Positions 11,505 to 26,333 of a stretch of 64,000 nucleotides of DNA are shown here, one piece after another. The stretch is from contig NC_026658.2 in NCBI RefSeq assembly GCF_000004075.3, positions 2,728,001 to 2,792,000 of the forward strand. The letters run 5' to 3'. This stretch comes from Cucumis sativus. Its lineage: Eukaryota > Streptophyta > Magnoliopsida > Cucurbitales > Cucurbitaceae. The position numbers and the translations under genes are program-made. The notes under the pieces are model-generated. The model saw only the letters and a program-made list of their open reading frames with translations, was not told the origin of the DNA and made no database searches. Every line of letters begins with the position of its first letter. The first letter of the stretch is position 1.

Positions 11505-13197
11505 GAAAGTGATAGTTAATTAAATTATATTCTCTATCTACAAATATATATGTGTGTGGAATCTGTGGATTCAAATTTAAAATTAATAGAAAAATTTAAT
11601 TATCAAGTGGAAAAATTGATAAAAGAAAAAAAAAAAAAAAAAGAACAATAAGCTAGAATAGTTATTGAAAAATTAATTAGGAATGAGATATATAGAGTGA
11701 GAAGGTAGAGCAAAAATTGAAAACATTAATGACGTCAATAAATAGTTATACAACATTAATTTTAGATTATAGTCAAAGCACATTTAATAAAAGGAAAAAA
11801 GGAAAACCATAGATTATTTAGGTCTCCCATTTTAGATGAGAGGATGATATCATCATTTCCATTTTAAGCTCTACATTTTTCTTTTTAATCTTCTAAATAT
11901 GATCATCTAAAATAAAGAAAATTAAAAAGAAAAAACTCTATACATACAAATTAAAAGATCTTTAAAATACTTTTCTCCTAAAAAATATTACTCTTTCGTC
12001 CTATATTTATCCCGCATATGTCTCAATTAAAAGTAAAACATAAATTGGTGAATTCTAATGATATCATATTATTTAGTTGAAGCTAAAGTTTAATTTAGTC
12101 GGAATGCTAAATATGACATAAATCTATATGGTTGTGGTTGAGTTCATGGGTTTGGTTCAAGACTATCTAGCTTATGAAGTCGACCATTCCCTCCAACTTG
12201 AAAAGTATCACGTGCTTCACTTTCTCAAATCAAACGTAAGAATCCAACCAAAAGAGAATCAAAGGATTTAATATTAGAGATCAAACCACATCATATCAAA
12301 TCAACATAAATACAATATCAACACAAGTTCAACTCCACGAATTAAATTTGTTCGAAAATCTTGTGTGAACAATGTTCTTTTAAAGTAACCACGTAAATCT
12401 TGTTATGTGCTATTATTAAATGTAAGTTAAGCTAGAGGGTGCTTGGATTATAGGTTAAGTTTCTATACATTCTTTTTCTTTAGATATATATCCTATTTTG
12501 ATTGGCTTTCAAATTTGATAATAAATACATATGGCCATGAACTCACCTACCTTTCTCCTTGTTCCCAAATAATCCTTAAAGTAAATGAGATTGAGTAGTT
12601 ATGCAATTATTAGATGGATTTATACCAAATCCTTCAACTAAACTTTCTCATACAACTATGTGAAACGTTCACTTTGGATTTTAAATTGGAATCAACAAAG
12701 TTGGCATTGTCTCTTGAATTTAAATGATGTACGTTTAACTTTCTTATTTGCTAAAAATAACGCATGATTATGCATGCATGCTTTGTTAAAAATATTACAA
12801 TTTGAAGTGCATTGTCATGTAAGGTAAAAGTAGAGAGTTGATTAAAGAGGGACTCAGTCCACAAAAACAAAGAAGAAAAACGTGAAGATCATATGAGTCA
12901 GTGAGATCATCATCACACTCAAAACAAAAACTTCTAATAATTTTAAAACTAAAGATTTTTAGATTTTTTCTCAGAATTGAAATGGTACCTCAAAGAATAT
13001 TTATATTATATTAAAGAAATTGTAAAGAAAAAAAGACAAATATAAATTTTTAAAACTAAAAGCTAAAAGCTAAACAATAAGCATGTCTTCTTAATGATTT
13101 ATATAACATTACAATGTCCAACCATATTATTTTTCCTTTTTGTTCTAAGATTAAAGTCATGTATATTTATTTTAGTCTATGTCGAATTTCTTTAATA

Positions 13198-13211
13198 CAC
13201 TACTACAAGAA
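13198..13211. mobile_element. CACTA-type transposon terminus, relic
   Basis: CACTACTACAAGAA matches the terminal sequence of many plant CACTA (CMC superfamily) DNA transposons. I could not find the opposite terminus within several hundred bases, nor a clear 3-bp target duplication, so only one end is supported. The following 250 bases have a higher GC content than the surroundings and may be remaining subterminal sequence. Confidence 0.35.
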
Positions 13212-13959
13212 TTTTGATCATGGTTGACGTAGAGAAACATAGATAGATTTTAAGAAAAATTTGGACAGAATTTCTGCTGATGTTAATTTTGTGTAGACAC
13301 GCTTTGTAGCTGAAACGCTGTTGTCTTTTCCTTTGTCCACATTATTGACGTTACGTCGGCAGAACTCATACCCGTGAAAAAAATAATAATATTTACTCTT
13401 CACAGTTTTACCATTTTTGTTTTCTACAAATTGTAGGCTACAACAAATTATAACTATCACGCATCTCTTTTTTTTCCCTCTTATATTTTCTAACTTCGGA
13501 CTAAATGACTTTCAAATCGCACCAATTTTGTAACGATGTTAATTAATGCTAGTTTGATAAAAAAAAAAATCTTATTTATAAAAATTATTTAAATCTTTTT
13601 CCTTTTTTAAGCTCAATTCCTTGTAGGCCCTTTCCAACTAAATTCTCTAGAAATCTCAGGAAATTGATGAACTCTCTTTATCAAATGAAGAAAGAAAAGA
13701 AAAACAATAGATAAACTAAATAAGAATTTATGAATGGGGACACTTTATTTTTTTACGAAAATGCCAATAAAAATATTGAAACTTAATAAAAATAATAAGC
13801 AAAAAACTAATAAATGTTTTTTTAATATATATATATTATTTTGTAAGCAAGAAATTTGTGAAATATTTAGAGATATTAACACCTCATTTTCTGTTAACCG
13901 ACTAAAAGGGGTGGTGGTGGGCACCTTTGGACTTTAACAGCCCATTAAAGGAAAGCCAC

Positions 13960-14165
13960 GTGGACAGAAGATGAAATAGAATTGGACCGTGACGGAATTT
14001 ATTAGGACTGTTTTTTTTCTTTTCTTTTGTGGGAAGATAATTTGTGGCGTGAAGTGCTGAGTGGAAAAAGAAAGATAACGACTTTGACTTCCACGTTCTT
14101 TGGTTGGACGGTTGTGATTATCTTTTATTATTCAAACTTACACCTTTACTATCTTGCCACGTGTA
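13960..14165. promoter_or_regulatory. Two G-box motifs without an attached gene
   Basis: GCCACGTGG (about 13957-13965) and GCCACGTGT (about 14156-14164) both contain the CACGTG core bound by bZIP and bHLH factors. The surrounding 13905-14180 is richer in GC than its neighbours. No coding sequence follows on either strand. Confidence 0.35.
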
Positions 14166-16450
14166 CTCCACTATTTATTGTTTTTCTTTTTAGCTTAAGA
14201 ATTTAGGGTTTATATTATTATTTCTTTTATTGTGGTCTAAGTGATTCTTCTTCTGTAGAGGTAAATTATTAATCAATATTTTACCTTTTATTTTCCTTTT
14301 GAAAAATTTTATCTTTCTTTTTTTATTTTTATAATTTTACCTTTTATATTTATCCAACACCTTTATCTTCTTATCTTTTTCTACATTACAATTCTATTTT
14401 ATTACTTTTTCAAACGAGTACATGTACCACAATTTTAACTTTTTTTTTTTATTAATTGAATATAATATTTTAAGGAAACGTTACATTTTTTATTTAGTTA
14501 TGGTTTTTGGACTAATTTTTATTTGATCTTTTACTTTTCAAATATTATACTTTTTCTCTGTAATTTTTGCTTATAATTTCAATTTAGTACTTATTTGTCA
14601 AAACATTAGTATTTTACCATCCAAGTTCAAGTTTTGTTTGAATTTTATTACGTGGAATTAATTAATTTTATTAGAAATAAAATTTTTTAAGTTAATTAAT
14701 AAACACTAACACTAGAGATCAAAACGTGTATTTAATGGAAAATCAAAGCTAGAGATTGTAAATGTTGAAGCCTAAAGACTAAATTGAAAGAAAAAAAATT
14801 CAAATCTTGAGAATAAACTTAAAACATTATAAAATATAAGAACTAAATAAAAAATAAATTTGAAATTTAAAAATAAAAGTATAACATTCTCAAATTTAGG
14901 CTAAGACTAAAAAATCATTTTTTTTTTCTCCTTTTTCAGTAAGTTGATAATAGCTATGATAGGTTAGTAAAAAGAGAGTTGGGTGATGTTTATCAAAAAT
15001 TGATCAAAATTGTTCAATCATTCATGTTCAGTTGATATGATATGATAATTAATTGATACTCCTGAGTGTACTCAAGCTGGTAACAACATCACAAAGTATA
15101 AACAAATACATGTTATTTAATATTAACTAAGCATGTAATTTAAACTTGTAAAGTACCTAAATAACTTTTTTTTCAAAAGTTTATGAACAACATAGATACA
15201 AGGTTTGAAACACAAGAATGAAATTTGCAAGATATTTTTTTCTTTCTCTAAACACTATTGTAATTTAACTTTATTTGAAAAAGGGCAAAGGTTTGCCTTT
15301 TGACTTATTTGAATACCCACTAGATTATGTAATGATGAGTTCTACATGTTTTTAGCTTTGATATTTCTCCTGTTGTTGGGGACAAATTGTTTCTTCTTTT
15401 TTATAAAAAGATGAAAATAATTAAATCTCTCTTAAAAAATAATAATAAAATGAAATGTATATAAACAAAATTGACTAAAATGATAGGTTTTCTTTTAGTA
15501 CAATAATTATAAGGATAGAAATCGAAGTTACGTTGACGAAGAGAGATCGAAAATATATGTCAATTACTTTGAAATTAAACTCACTTTAGTCGCAATCTTA
15601 GATTTGTGAATAGTTATTTTAATATACACATGAAAATGAATATTTACAAATTAATTGATTATGTCAACATCAACGTGAATATGTAACTAATACGATCAAT
15701 GTTTGGCTCACCAACTTCATAAGTTTGGTACTAAACAAATCAACTTCAATAGTACAAATTAATCGAACGACTTCATTTTACAACTCTACATTCCAACACA
15801 AATTTCTCATAAAAAATTATTACAAGTACATAAAAATATCTCCTCAACCCAATTACAACACTCCCTCCAAGCATTTGTGATGATTTGAAACTAACGACAT
15901 AGGCTCTTATTACAATAATGTTAGGAGTCCATCACTTCTTTAAACATTTCATATGTGTGACAATTACTATTAGACTTTCCTTGATTTGTCAAAACACAAA
16001 GCAGTGGAGTGATCTCGACCAGAAATGTCAACTAGCAATGAAAATAAGGGTATAAATTTGATAAGTATCTATGATTGTTTTTAGATATGGAAATCCCAAA
16101 TCCCTACATATTCACATAATATGATATTATACAAAAATATCTTGTTACACAAAGGCAAAAGGAATAATAGAGCACTAGAAATGTTGAGAATCTAGGGCAC
16201 AATATTTGAAATCATGGCCAGAGAAAACACATGCCCAAGACTTGAGTGCCCAATTCAGTTGGTCCCAACTCCCAACTTCCAAGAAATATCTAAAGAGGAA
16301 AAAAGAATAACATACACACATATATATATATATAATGTTATAAGTATGTATGTATTATATTAATGTAATGTAATGCTTTTTCTTAGGGCTAAATCCATGT
16401 GGGTGTCCTCTAAATTCATCCACTTGACCCATTTTCCCAACCCATTAAGT

Positions 16451-16545
16451 GGGGCCCATTACCCTCTAAGGCAATTTGCAAATTTTACTAATGGGCCCAA
16501 TTCATTTGCCATTTCAAACGAGAACTTGAGTTCCATTAGGGCCCA
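16451..16545. promoter_or_regulatory. Cluster of three GGGCCCA motifs
   Basis: GGGCCCA occurs at about 16452, 16493 and 16539, within 95 bases. GGCCCA is the TCP-binding site II type element of plant housekeeping promoters. No gene start is evident nearby, so function is uncertain. Confidence 0.35.
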
Positions 16546-17814
16546 AGTCCATGTGCAACACTTTCCCAACTATACTCTTCAATTCTTATATATACATATG
16601 CATAAATATCTTCTTTCTTTGGGTTGAGTTGATTTTTTCAGGTCTTTTACGTTTCAAAATATTAATTTAGTTTTATTGAGAATGTTTATAAAAAAATAGT
16701 AAAAAAATGTACGATAATAAGACTTATATTACTGCATTTTCTAAATTGCTACCCCTCTAAAAATAACGTGGATACATCTAATTATTTGTCATATTTGTAG
16801 TATTTGCAATATGCAAAAGAAATATGTTTTTTTCTAAAAATTGTTGTTATTTGATGTAATTTTCATTTTTCTTATTTTGTATTAATTTTTGAAATTGCAA
16901 AACAACTATGTTCTATTTATGTTATTAATATATAAATATTGTTTCATAGTTAAAGGGAAATAATATATTTTTTTACTCAAGTACAAATGGAGATATATAA
17001 AAGATATATGTATGTCAATTATTTTTTAGTTATGTCATATTTAGTGCATGAGAGTTGAAATCACTTTATAACAAAAAGATTTTTGTTGGTAATTTATCTC
17101 ATGTGCATAAGTGTAGCCATGAAATCTATAGGGAAAATGTGGGGAACAACAATATATGGTTTTAACCTTTTATGTTTTTTAGTTCATTAGTTTGAATGAG
17201 ATTAATGGTGGATTAAAGGTTTCAATAAATTTCAAGTAGTTAATCATTAATAGATTTTTTTTATAGAGAGATTGTTAATTGAAACTTTTGCAAGGTCATT
17301 CCAAATGTTAATATATACTACCAATCACAAAAACGTAAAGCTTTGAATTCTCACATTAGGCCAAATGTTGTTATTCAACTAAGAGCCTTCCTATCATTTA
17401 ATAAACATTTCAAATTAATTAATTAAACAGTGAGACGTGTTTCTTGAATATATGCTATTAACCTTTGTTGTTATTGTTATGGTAATAAATTTTTGTTTTC
17501 AAATGTGAAATTTTAATCTTTTGACTTCAAGAAAAGAAGTATATGTCGATTATCGTTGAAATTATTTGTATTAAGCTTATATGAAAGAGTATCAATTGTG
17601 CATGTTACTTTATGTATTGTGAATCGTAAAATATTTTAGAAAGGACTCCAATATTTTCATTCTTTCTAAATTAGTTAATTAAGGCAGAAAGGGGAGATGA
17701 AAATATAAAGAGAGTTAAAAACAAGTCTAATTTTTTGAAACAAAATATACATAGAGAGAGATAATTAAATGCCTTTTTTGCTTATGTCGTTGATTAGGGG
17801 TATTAATTATGATA

Positions 17815-19208
17815 TCATTTTGGTTTTTGCCATGAAGATTGCCATTGCTTGTCATAGAAGGTGGCTTCTTCAGCTATATTCCTTAAGTTCTCAATATCTT
17901 CACTTTGCCTAAACAGCAACACGCCAATGACAGTTAAAAAAAGAGCTGTTTTGCATATGAAATTCCCGCTTTGCCCAACTATTCCAACTCCTGTTAATGC
18001 ATCCACTGCATACCCCATGAAGAACCCTATCATCGCTGCCCTACCTTCATCATCATCATCATCCATCAACAAACAAACAAACAAGAACAACATATCAATT
18101 CAAAACGTTAGTTTAATTTAGTGGATAAGACAGACAGTTATTGATTAGCTGCTTGTTTATTTGTTTTTGAATCATACCATTAAGTAGTTCGGCTTGTGGA
18201 AGGTAGGACTTGGTGAGCCATACCCACCAAGGTATAATGGAGCTTCTGAAGACCACAGGTTCTTGATTTGTAGCTGCTTCTGGATGTATTTCAAGAAACT
18301 TCCTCCTCTTTGCTTCTACAATGTGTACAATAATTTATAACGCTAATCCAAACTTCTAATTCACATTATGAATAATACTTGATGACATATATAAAAGTAG
18401 ACTATGCTATTAATTAAAAGGTTGATAGGCTATAATAAATTTAATCGTTCAATATATGGTTTGTAAGATTATGGTTAAAAATTAATACTTTTGGTTTCAT
18501 AATTTTTATGAATTGTCTTAGTTTAATTTGTAAGAATTCTGTTAATGTACTTTTAATTTTGTAATAACGGTAACAATCTTTGTGATTTATTAAACACGTT
18601 AAAAAGAAAATTTAATAATATTGTTCATAAATTACTAAATTGTAATATTAAAGTTGCATGAAGTATAAAATTGAATAATAAATCAATTTTGAGTGATTAA
18701 AGGTGAGTTTTGAAATGATTAGGACATAATAAAAGTAATTTTAACAATTTACCTTCAATAACTAATTAACGAGAGGTATTTACTATCCAAAAGTTTAGAA
18801 ATCGAAATCGAGTTTTCTTCTAACTCAAAATTATAAAAATGAGATGCACTCACCTTCAACAATGACACCTTCCCAATCCATCTTACCATTCTGTACAAAC
18901 ATATTGAGATCCCAAGTTCCATTTTTCCATCTCTTATCAGTAAATCTTTCACCATTGTTATTCCAATCATCATTATTATCTTCCTCTTCCTTAACCACAG
19001 CTGATGCAGCATTTCCACGACGATACTGCTGTGCAGCACCATCGTCTCGGTTCACGACATCAAGAGTACTAATTACCTTTGGTGTTGGGTTTTTCGTCGT
19101 TGAGGAATAGCCGGGTTTAGCTAGATGAACACGTTGTTTTTTCTTCATGGAGACATGATTTGAATTGGATGCTCTTGGCAATGAGGCAGAGATAGCAATT
19201 GAAGCCAT
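17815..19208 (-). CDS. LIL3: Light-harvesting-like protein LIL3
   Basis: Three exons (19208-18854, 18315-18178, 18044-17815) encode 240 aa, close to LIL3 proteins of other plants. LIL3 is a thylakoid protein that anchors and stabilises geranylgeranyl reductase and links it to protochlorophyllide reductase, so it is needed for the phytyl tail of chlorophyll and tocopherol. Residues 1 to about 45 look like a transit peptide ([17 protein letters not shown]). An acidic linker with EEEDNNDD precedes the conserved [19 protein letters not shown]. The LHC motif [10 protein letters not shown] (166-175) starts the first helix and [12 protein letters not shown] (198-209) forms the second. The end is [12 protein letters not shown], typical of LIL3. 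The third-exon acceptor follows a GAT repeat instead of a pyrimidine tract. Isoform not assigned. Confidence 0.93.
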
Positions 19209-20008
19209 ATTGTTGCTTTTGAGATTTCTAAGCTCTTTTTATTTTCACTTATCTCATTTTATTTCTAAGTTTTTCTTTTATCTTTGTCTCAATTTTCTTA
19301 TGGACTTGTAATAATTAACAAAAAGAGAGAAAGGAAGTTGCCCATGCTGTGAAAATGAGGAAAAGCTTATCTTGTCATAAAGCCCATGTTTGCATTGCAG
19401 GTGAGGTTTATGGGCATTTGCCTCATCCCATGTCTTTCACACCAATAGTTTGATAATAACCAAAAGGCCTAAGCTTACCTTATTCTTGAAAGATAATGAA
19501 TCGGTCATAATGAAATCGAGAAATTTGCTTCTCCAAGAGCAAGTGGTTTATTAAGGTTTGAAAAGCAATTTTCGTTCCTAAACTTTCATGAAAGAAACAA
19601 TTTAATCTTTGAGCTTTGGTTGGTGACAATATAGTCATGTACTTGTTTATAGCTGTAACAAATTTAGTCTCTAAGTTATATTAGATTAAGGTACTTAGAG
19701 GTTGAAAGTTTGAAAGGAATTGAAGAAAGGTATGGAGATAAACGAATCACTAATGAGAATTATTAAATTTTCATTGCTAGAATAATAATAATGTAACAAC
19801 TATAGAATTGAGACATTGTACACACTACAATCGAAGTTTCAACAACTTATGCAAATCCATCCTCCTATGTATGCTGCTTTCATAAGTTGAAGAAAATCAA
19901 ATAGAACAAAATGCTAAATAAGAGTTAAAATTCCATCTTGAATTGCTTTCTTCCATGGTGATATTAATAAGATTCTCTTTGATATGGAAAATCATCAAAA
20001 TCTATAAA
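19209..20008. promoter_or_regulatory. LIL3 promoter / GDH 3' spacer
   Basis: This 800-base gap between two tandem minus-strand genes must hold the LIL3 promoter and the GDH 3' UTR. I see no clear TATA box close to the LIL3 start; a CTTATC (GATAAG on the gene strand, an I-box core found in light-regulated genes) lies near 19367-19372. The rest is AT-rich without features. Confidence 0.4.
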
Positions 20009-23087
<3,079 letters not shown>

Positions 23088-25774
23088 GCTGCGATTTTTG
23101 GGAAATCTGAGACGACTCCGATTAGGACAAGGAATCCCAATCCACTAAGGAACACCCAATGCTCAATTGCTGCGAATAAATTGGATTTCTCATTAATTTA
23201 GGGCCATTTTCTTCATTTCTTTCCTTTTTTTTAATAATATTAATAATATGATTTTGATTTTGATTCAATTTTCTTCGATTTTGTAATTTAGTCAAAATGC
23301 TTTCCATTCTTCCAAAATATTTGTTACATTAAAGTAATCTTAAATTTAAGCTAATTATTGATTTGTTAAGAAGTTGTTCGTTAGCTATGAGCAATTTCAT
23401 GGTAAATATTTGGAAACATATTGTTTTAGTATATTAATTGTAATCAAAATTTTTATTCATTATATTTTTGGACGTAATTTGGATGTTGGCATTAAAATCT
23501 GCAAATATTCTGGCGCCCAAATCCGGATTTTCGGATTTTACTTTTTTTCTTTAATTCATTTTTTTAAAGAATTGGAAACTATTTTTAAAATAGAGAAAAA
23601 TAAAACTTAAATAAACTATATTTTTGCTATATTTAAAATATGTCTTATTTTAACTTTTGATCGATCGTCTTTCTAAAAATTGAAAGTAAATGGCAACATA
23701 AGTACTTTTTAGTCTCCATTGACTAATTACTTAAATCTCTTTTTTTTTTTGGTGTTTTTGTTTTTACTTTACATGTGTTTCTTTTAAATTCTAATTATAA
23801 TTTTCACCTTTAATGAATAAACATTTTAATTTTTCTAGAAAATTAATTTCTAAAATTTGATATAATTTTAATTGCATAGAAAATTGTATTTTATCTTTCA
23901 AAAAAAAGAAGACAAGACACAACAAAACGTAACGTATATTTTTAGTAGAATTGTATTATAAGCTAAATTTTTTTAAGTCAAAAATGCTATAACGAGCTTA
24001 ATTTTTTATTTTGACTTTTTTTAATAGTGCTTTTAAAATACAAGCTAAAAGCTTGTTTTAGAAGTTTAGTTTTTTTGTTATTAATGAGAATCTAATGGTT
24101 ATTATACCTTTCTTCCAGCTATATATATATATATACATAATAATAATTTCACCACAATTTTAGGTCTGACCCAAATCACTTATTTGTTCTCACTTAGTTG
24201 TGTTTGAATGTTCTTTAGTTGGCATTGAGGTGTTGTTTAGTAATATTGAATTTGGACTATTGTTAAATTTGATTTTTTTAAGTATTTGAAAGTGGATTTT
24301 ATTAAAACATATATAAATAAATAAATGAGTCGAGTTGATCTCGAGTTACACTATTTTTTTATATTGTAATTAAAGGGAATGCACAATATACATGAAGTTT
24401 GAAATTGTACCGCCTCGACCCTCGATTTTTATTACCTTTTCAAAAGTATTCGTGTATTAATTGTCAATATTGGACTCTTTGTTTTACAAAACAAAGTATT
24501 AGAATAATTTCACAAACAATTTTGAAGAAAAACTTTGACTAATACAAATCAGTTTTACATGATAAATAGTATAAATTGTGTACTTCCAAATGTTTTGAAT
24601 TTTAAATCAATAGACCCTTTATATTTTTTTATGACAATAAATAAATTAAACCAATTTTTTTTACATTTAAAATCCAAAAAGTCAATCCATACTATAAAAT
24701 GGAAATAAAAAGAAAAAACAAAATAATTATCTTCCTTATCTTAGAATTTTTCTTGCAAAATAAAAAATGTTGTGGATAGTTTTGATGTGTCTTCTAAAAC
24801 TTTTCTTTTTCCTTCATTTATTTAATCTATCTTTTAGACTAAATGAAATTCTTCTTCTTATTCCCGCTCTTCTTCTTCTTTTTTCTCATTTTCTAATCAA
24901 CAGGCTTTTGAAATAAAAAACAATCATATTGTTTTTGTTATTATTAAGATCAGGTGAAAATTAATTATAAATTCATAATAATATGTCATGATCTAAAATT
25001 TAAAGATAATATACTTTTAATTTTTAATTTTTCACAATATAAGATATTGTATTTAGCTATTTGCAATATACATGAATTATTAAAAAAATTAATAAGCCAT
25101 GTGAAACTTATATTATTATTTTATTTATTTTACAATTTGAGTTGGTGAAACATTTATATTAATTAAACACAACTCACGTTTTAATAATACGACTTTGTTC
25201 AATGTATTAGGAAAGAAAGAGAAAATTAGTTTCAATTTCACTTTTTAAACTTTGAAAATTATCCTTTTTTTTCTTTTATTGAAAAATTATGTGGATGTAA
25301 AGCTGTTGATTAAATATTAATAAAAAATAAGTAAGTAAGAAAGTGATTAGGAATCCTTTGTGTTAAGCAAAATAAATAGTATAATTAACATAAGAGAAGA
25401 GATAAGAGAAAGATTAAATATGTTTGATTATATATTTATGAATAAAGATGTAAAAAAGTTGAAAAAAAAAAGAGTTTGAATATGGAAGAGAACAAATCCG
25501 TTTGGGAGCCGCCACGAAGATGGGTAGTGGGAAGCCAACCACTAGGATGCACGTGGCGATGACAAATCACCTTCCTTAGTTATTATCCGTAAAAATGCGC
25601 AACACGATTTCCAATCACTTTCACTAAACTTTCATATTTTAATAGAAATAAAAAGCAAAACCCGTTTTCAGATCGCTGCATAGAGATGACGTGGCCACAC
25701 ACCGCGTTTGAATTTTTTTCTTTGCAAATCTTCAATATTATAATTTTTATATAAAAAAATTGTTTTAAATGTTG

Positions 25775-26333
25775 AAAATATGTGCATTTGTTTAAATAGC
25801 AAAATATAGTAAAATGTTCGCGAGATATAGCCAAATTTTGAATTCTATCGGTGTCACTCATAGAAGTATATCACTCTCTATCAATATCTGTTATTAATAG
25901 AATTTGAAAATTTTGCTATATTTTGTCAAATTTGTTATTTTTGACAATCCTCTATAAAAATATTGTAAAATATTTATATTAATTAAATAGATTGTGATAT
26001 TTACAAGCTATATCAAAAGTTTTTACGCTATCAACGATAGAAATCGGTAAACTTGTATAGTCTAACAATATTACTGATAAAAACATATTATTGTTTATCA
26101 ATGTCTATTATTAATATAATTTTTTTTTTTTTTTTGATATATGTTATAAATATTTTGTCAAGTTTGTTTTTTTTCTTTTTACAATTTCTTGTAAAATTAA
26201 TTATAATAAAATATCATAATCTATCGGTTGCAATAGCCTACTATCGAGAAGTGACCTATCACAAATGAAAAGTAAAATTTTGTTATATTTGTAAATATTT
26301 TGAATCATTTTACTATACTTAAACAAAATGTAT
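25775..26333. mobile_element. Non-autonomous AT-rich MITE
   Basis: The left end (around TGTTTAAATAGCAAAATATA) and the right end read in reverse complement share about 60 bases with mismatches, including TGTTTAA and TATAGTAAAATG. This gives long imperfect terminal inverted repeats around a 560-base element with no coding capacity. Internal TTTGCTATATTT words repeat. Similar words occur at 33838-33965 and 44815-44965, so it appears to be a dispersed family. Superfamily not determined. Confidence 0.5.

Larger units (their letters stand above)
10300..17814. other. Long AT-rich gene-poor interval
   Basis: Apart from the glycine-rich protein promoter at its left end, I see no gene in these 7.5 kb. 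It has a TA microsatellite (11483-11504), a CACTA-like terminus (13198-13211), a promoter-like G-box area without a gene (13905-14215) and a GGGCCCA cluster (16451-16545). Open frames here are short and of low complexity. Confidence 0.6.

Noticed and set aside
13218-13460. 80-residue minus-strand open frame next to the CACTA-like end
   Set aside because: No resemblance to a transposase or other family; probably chance.
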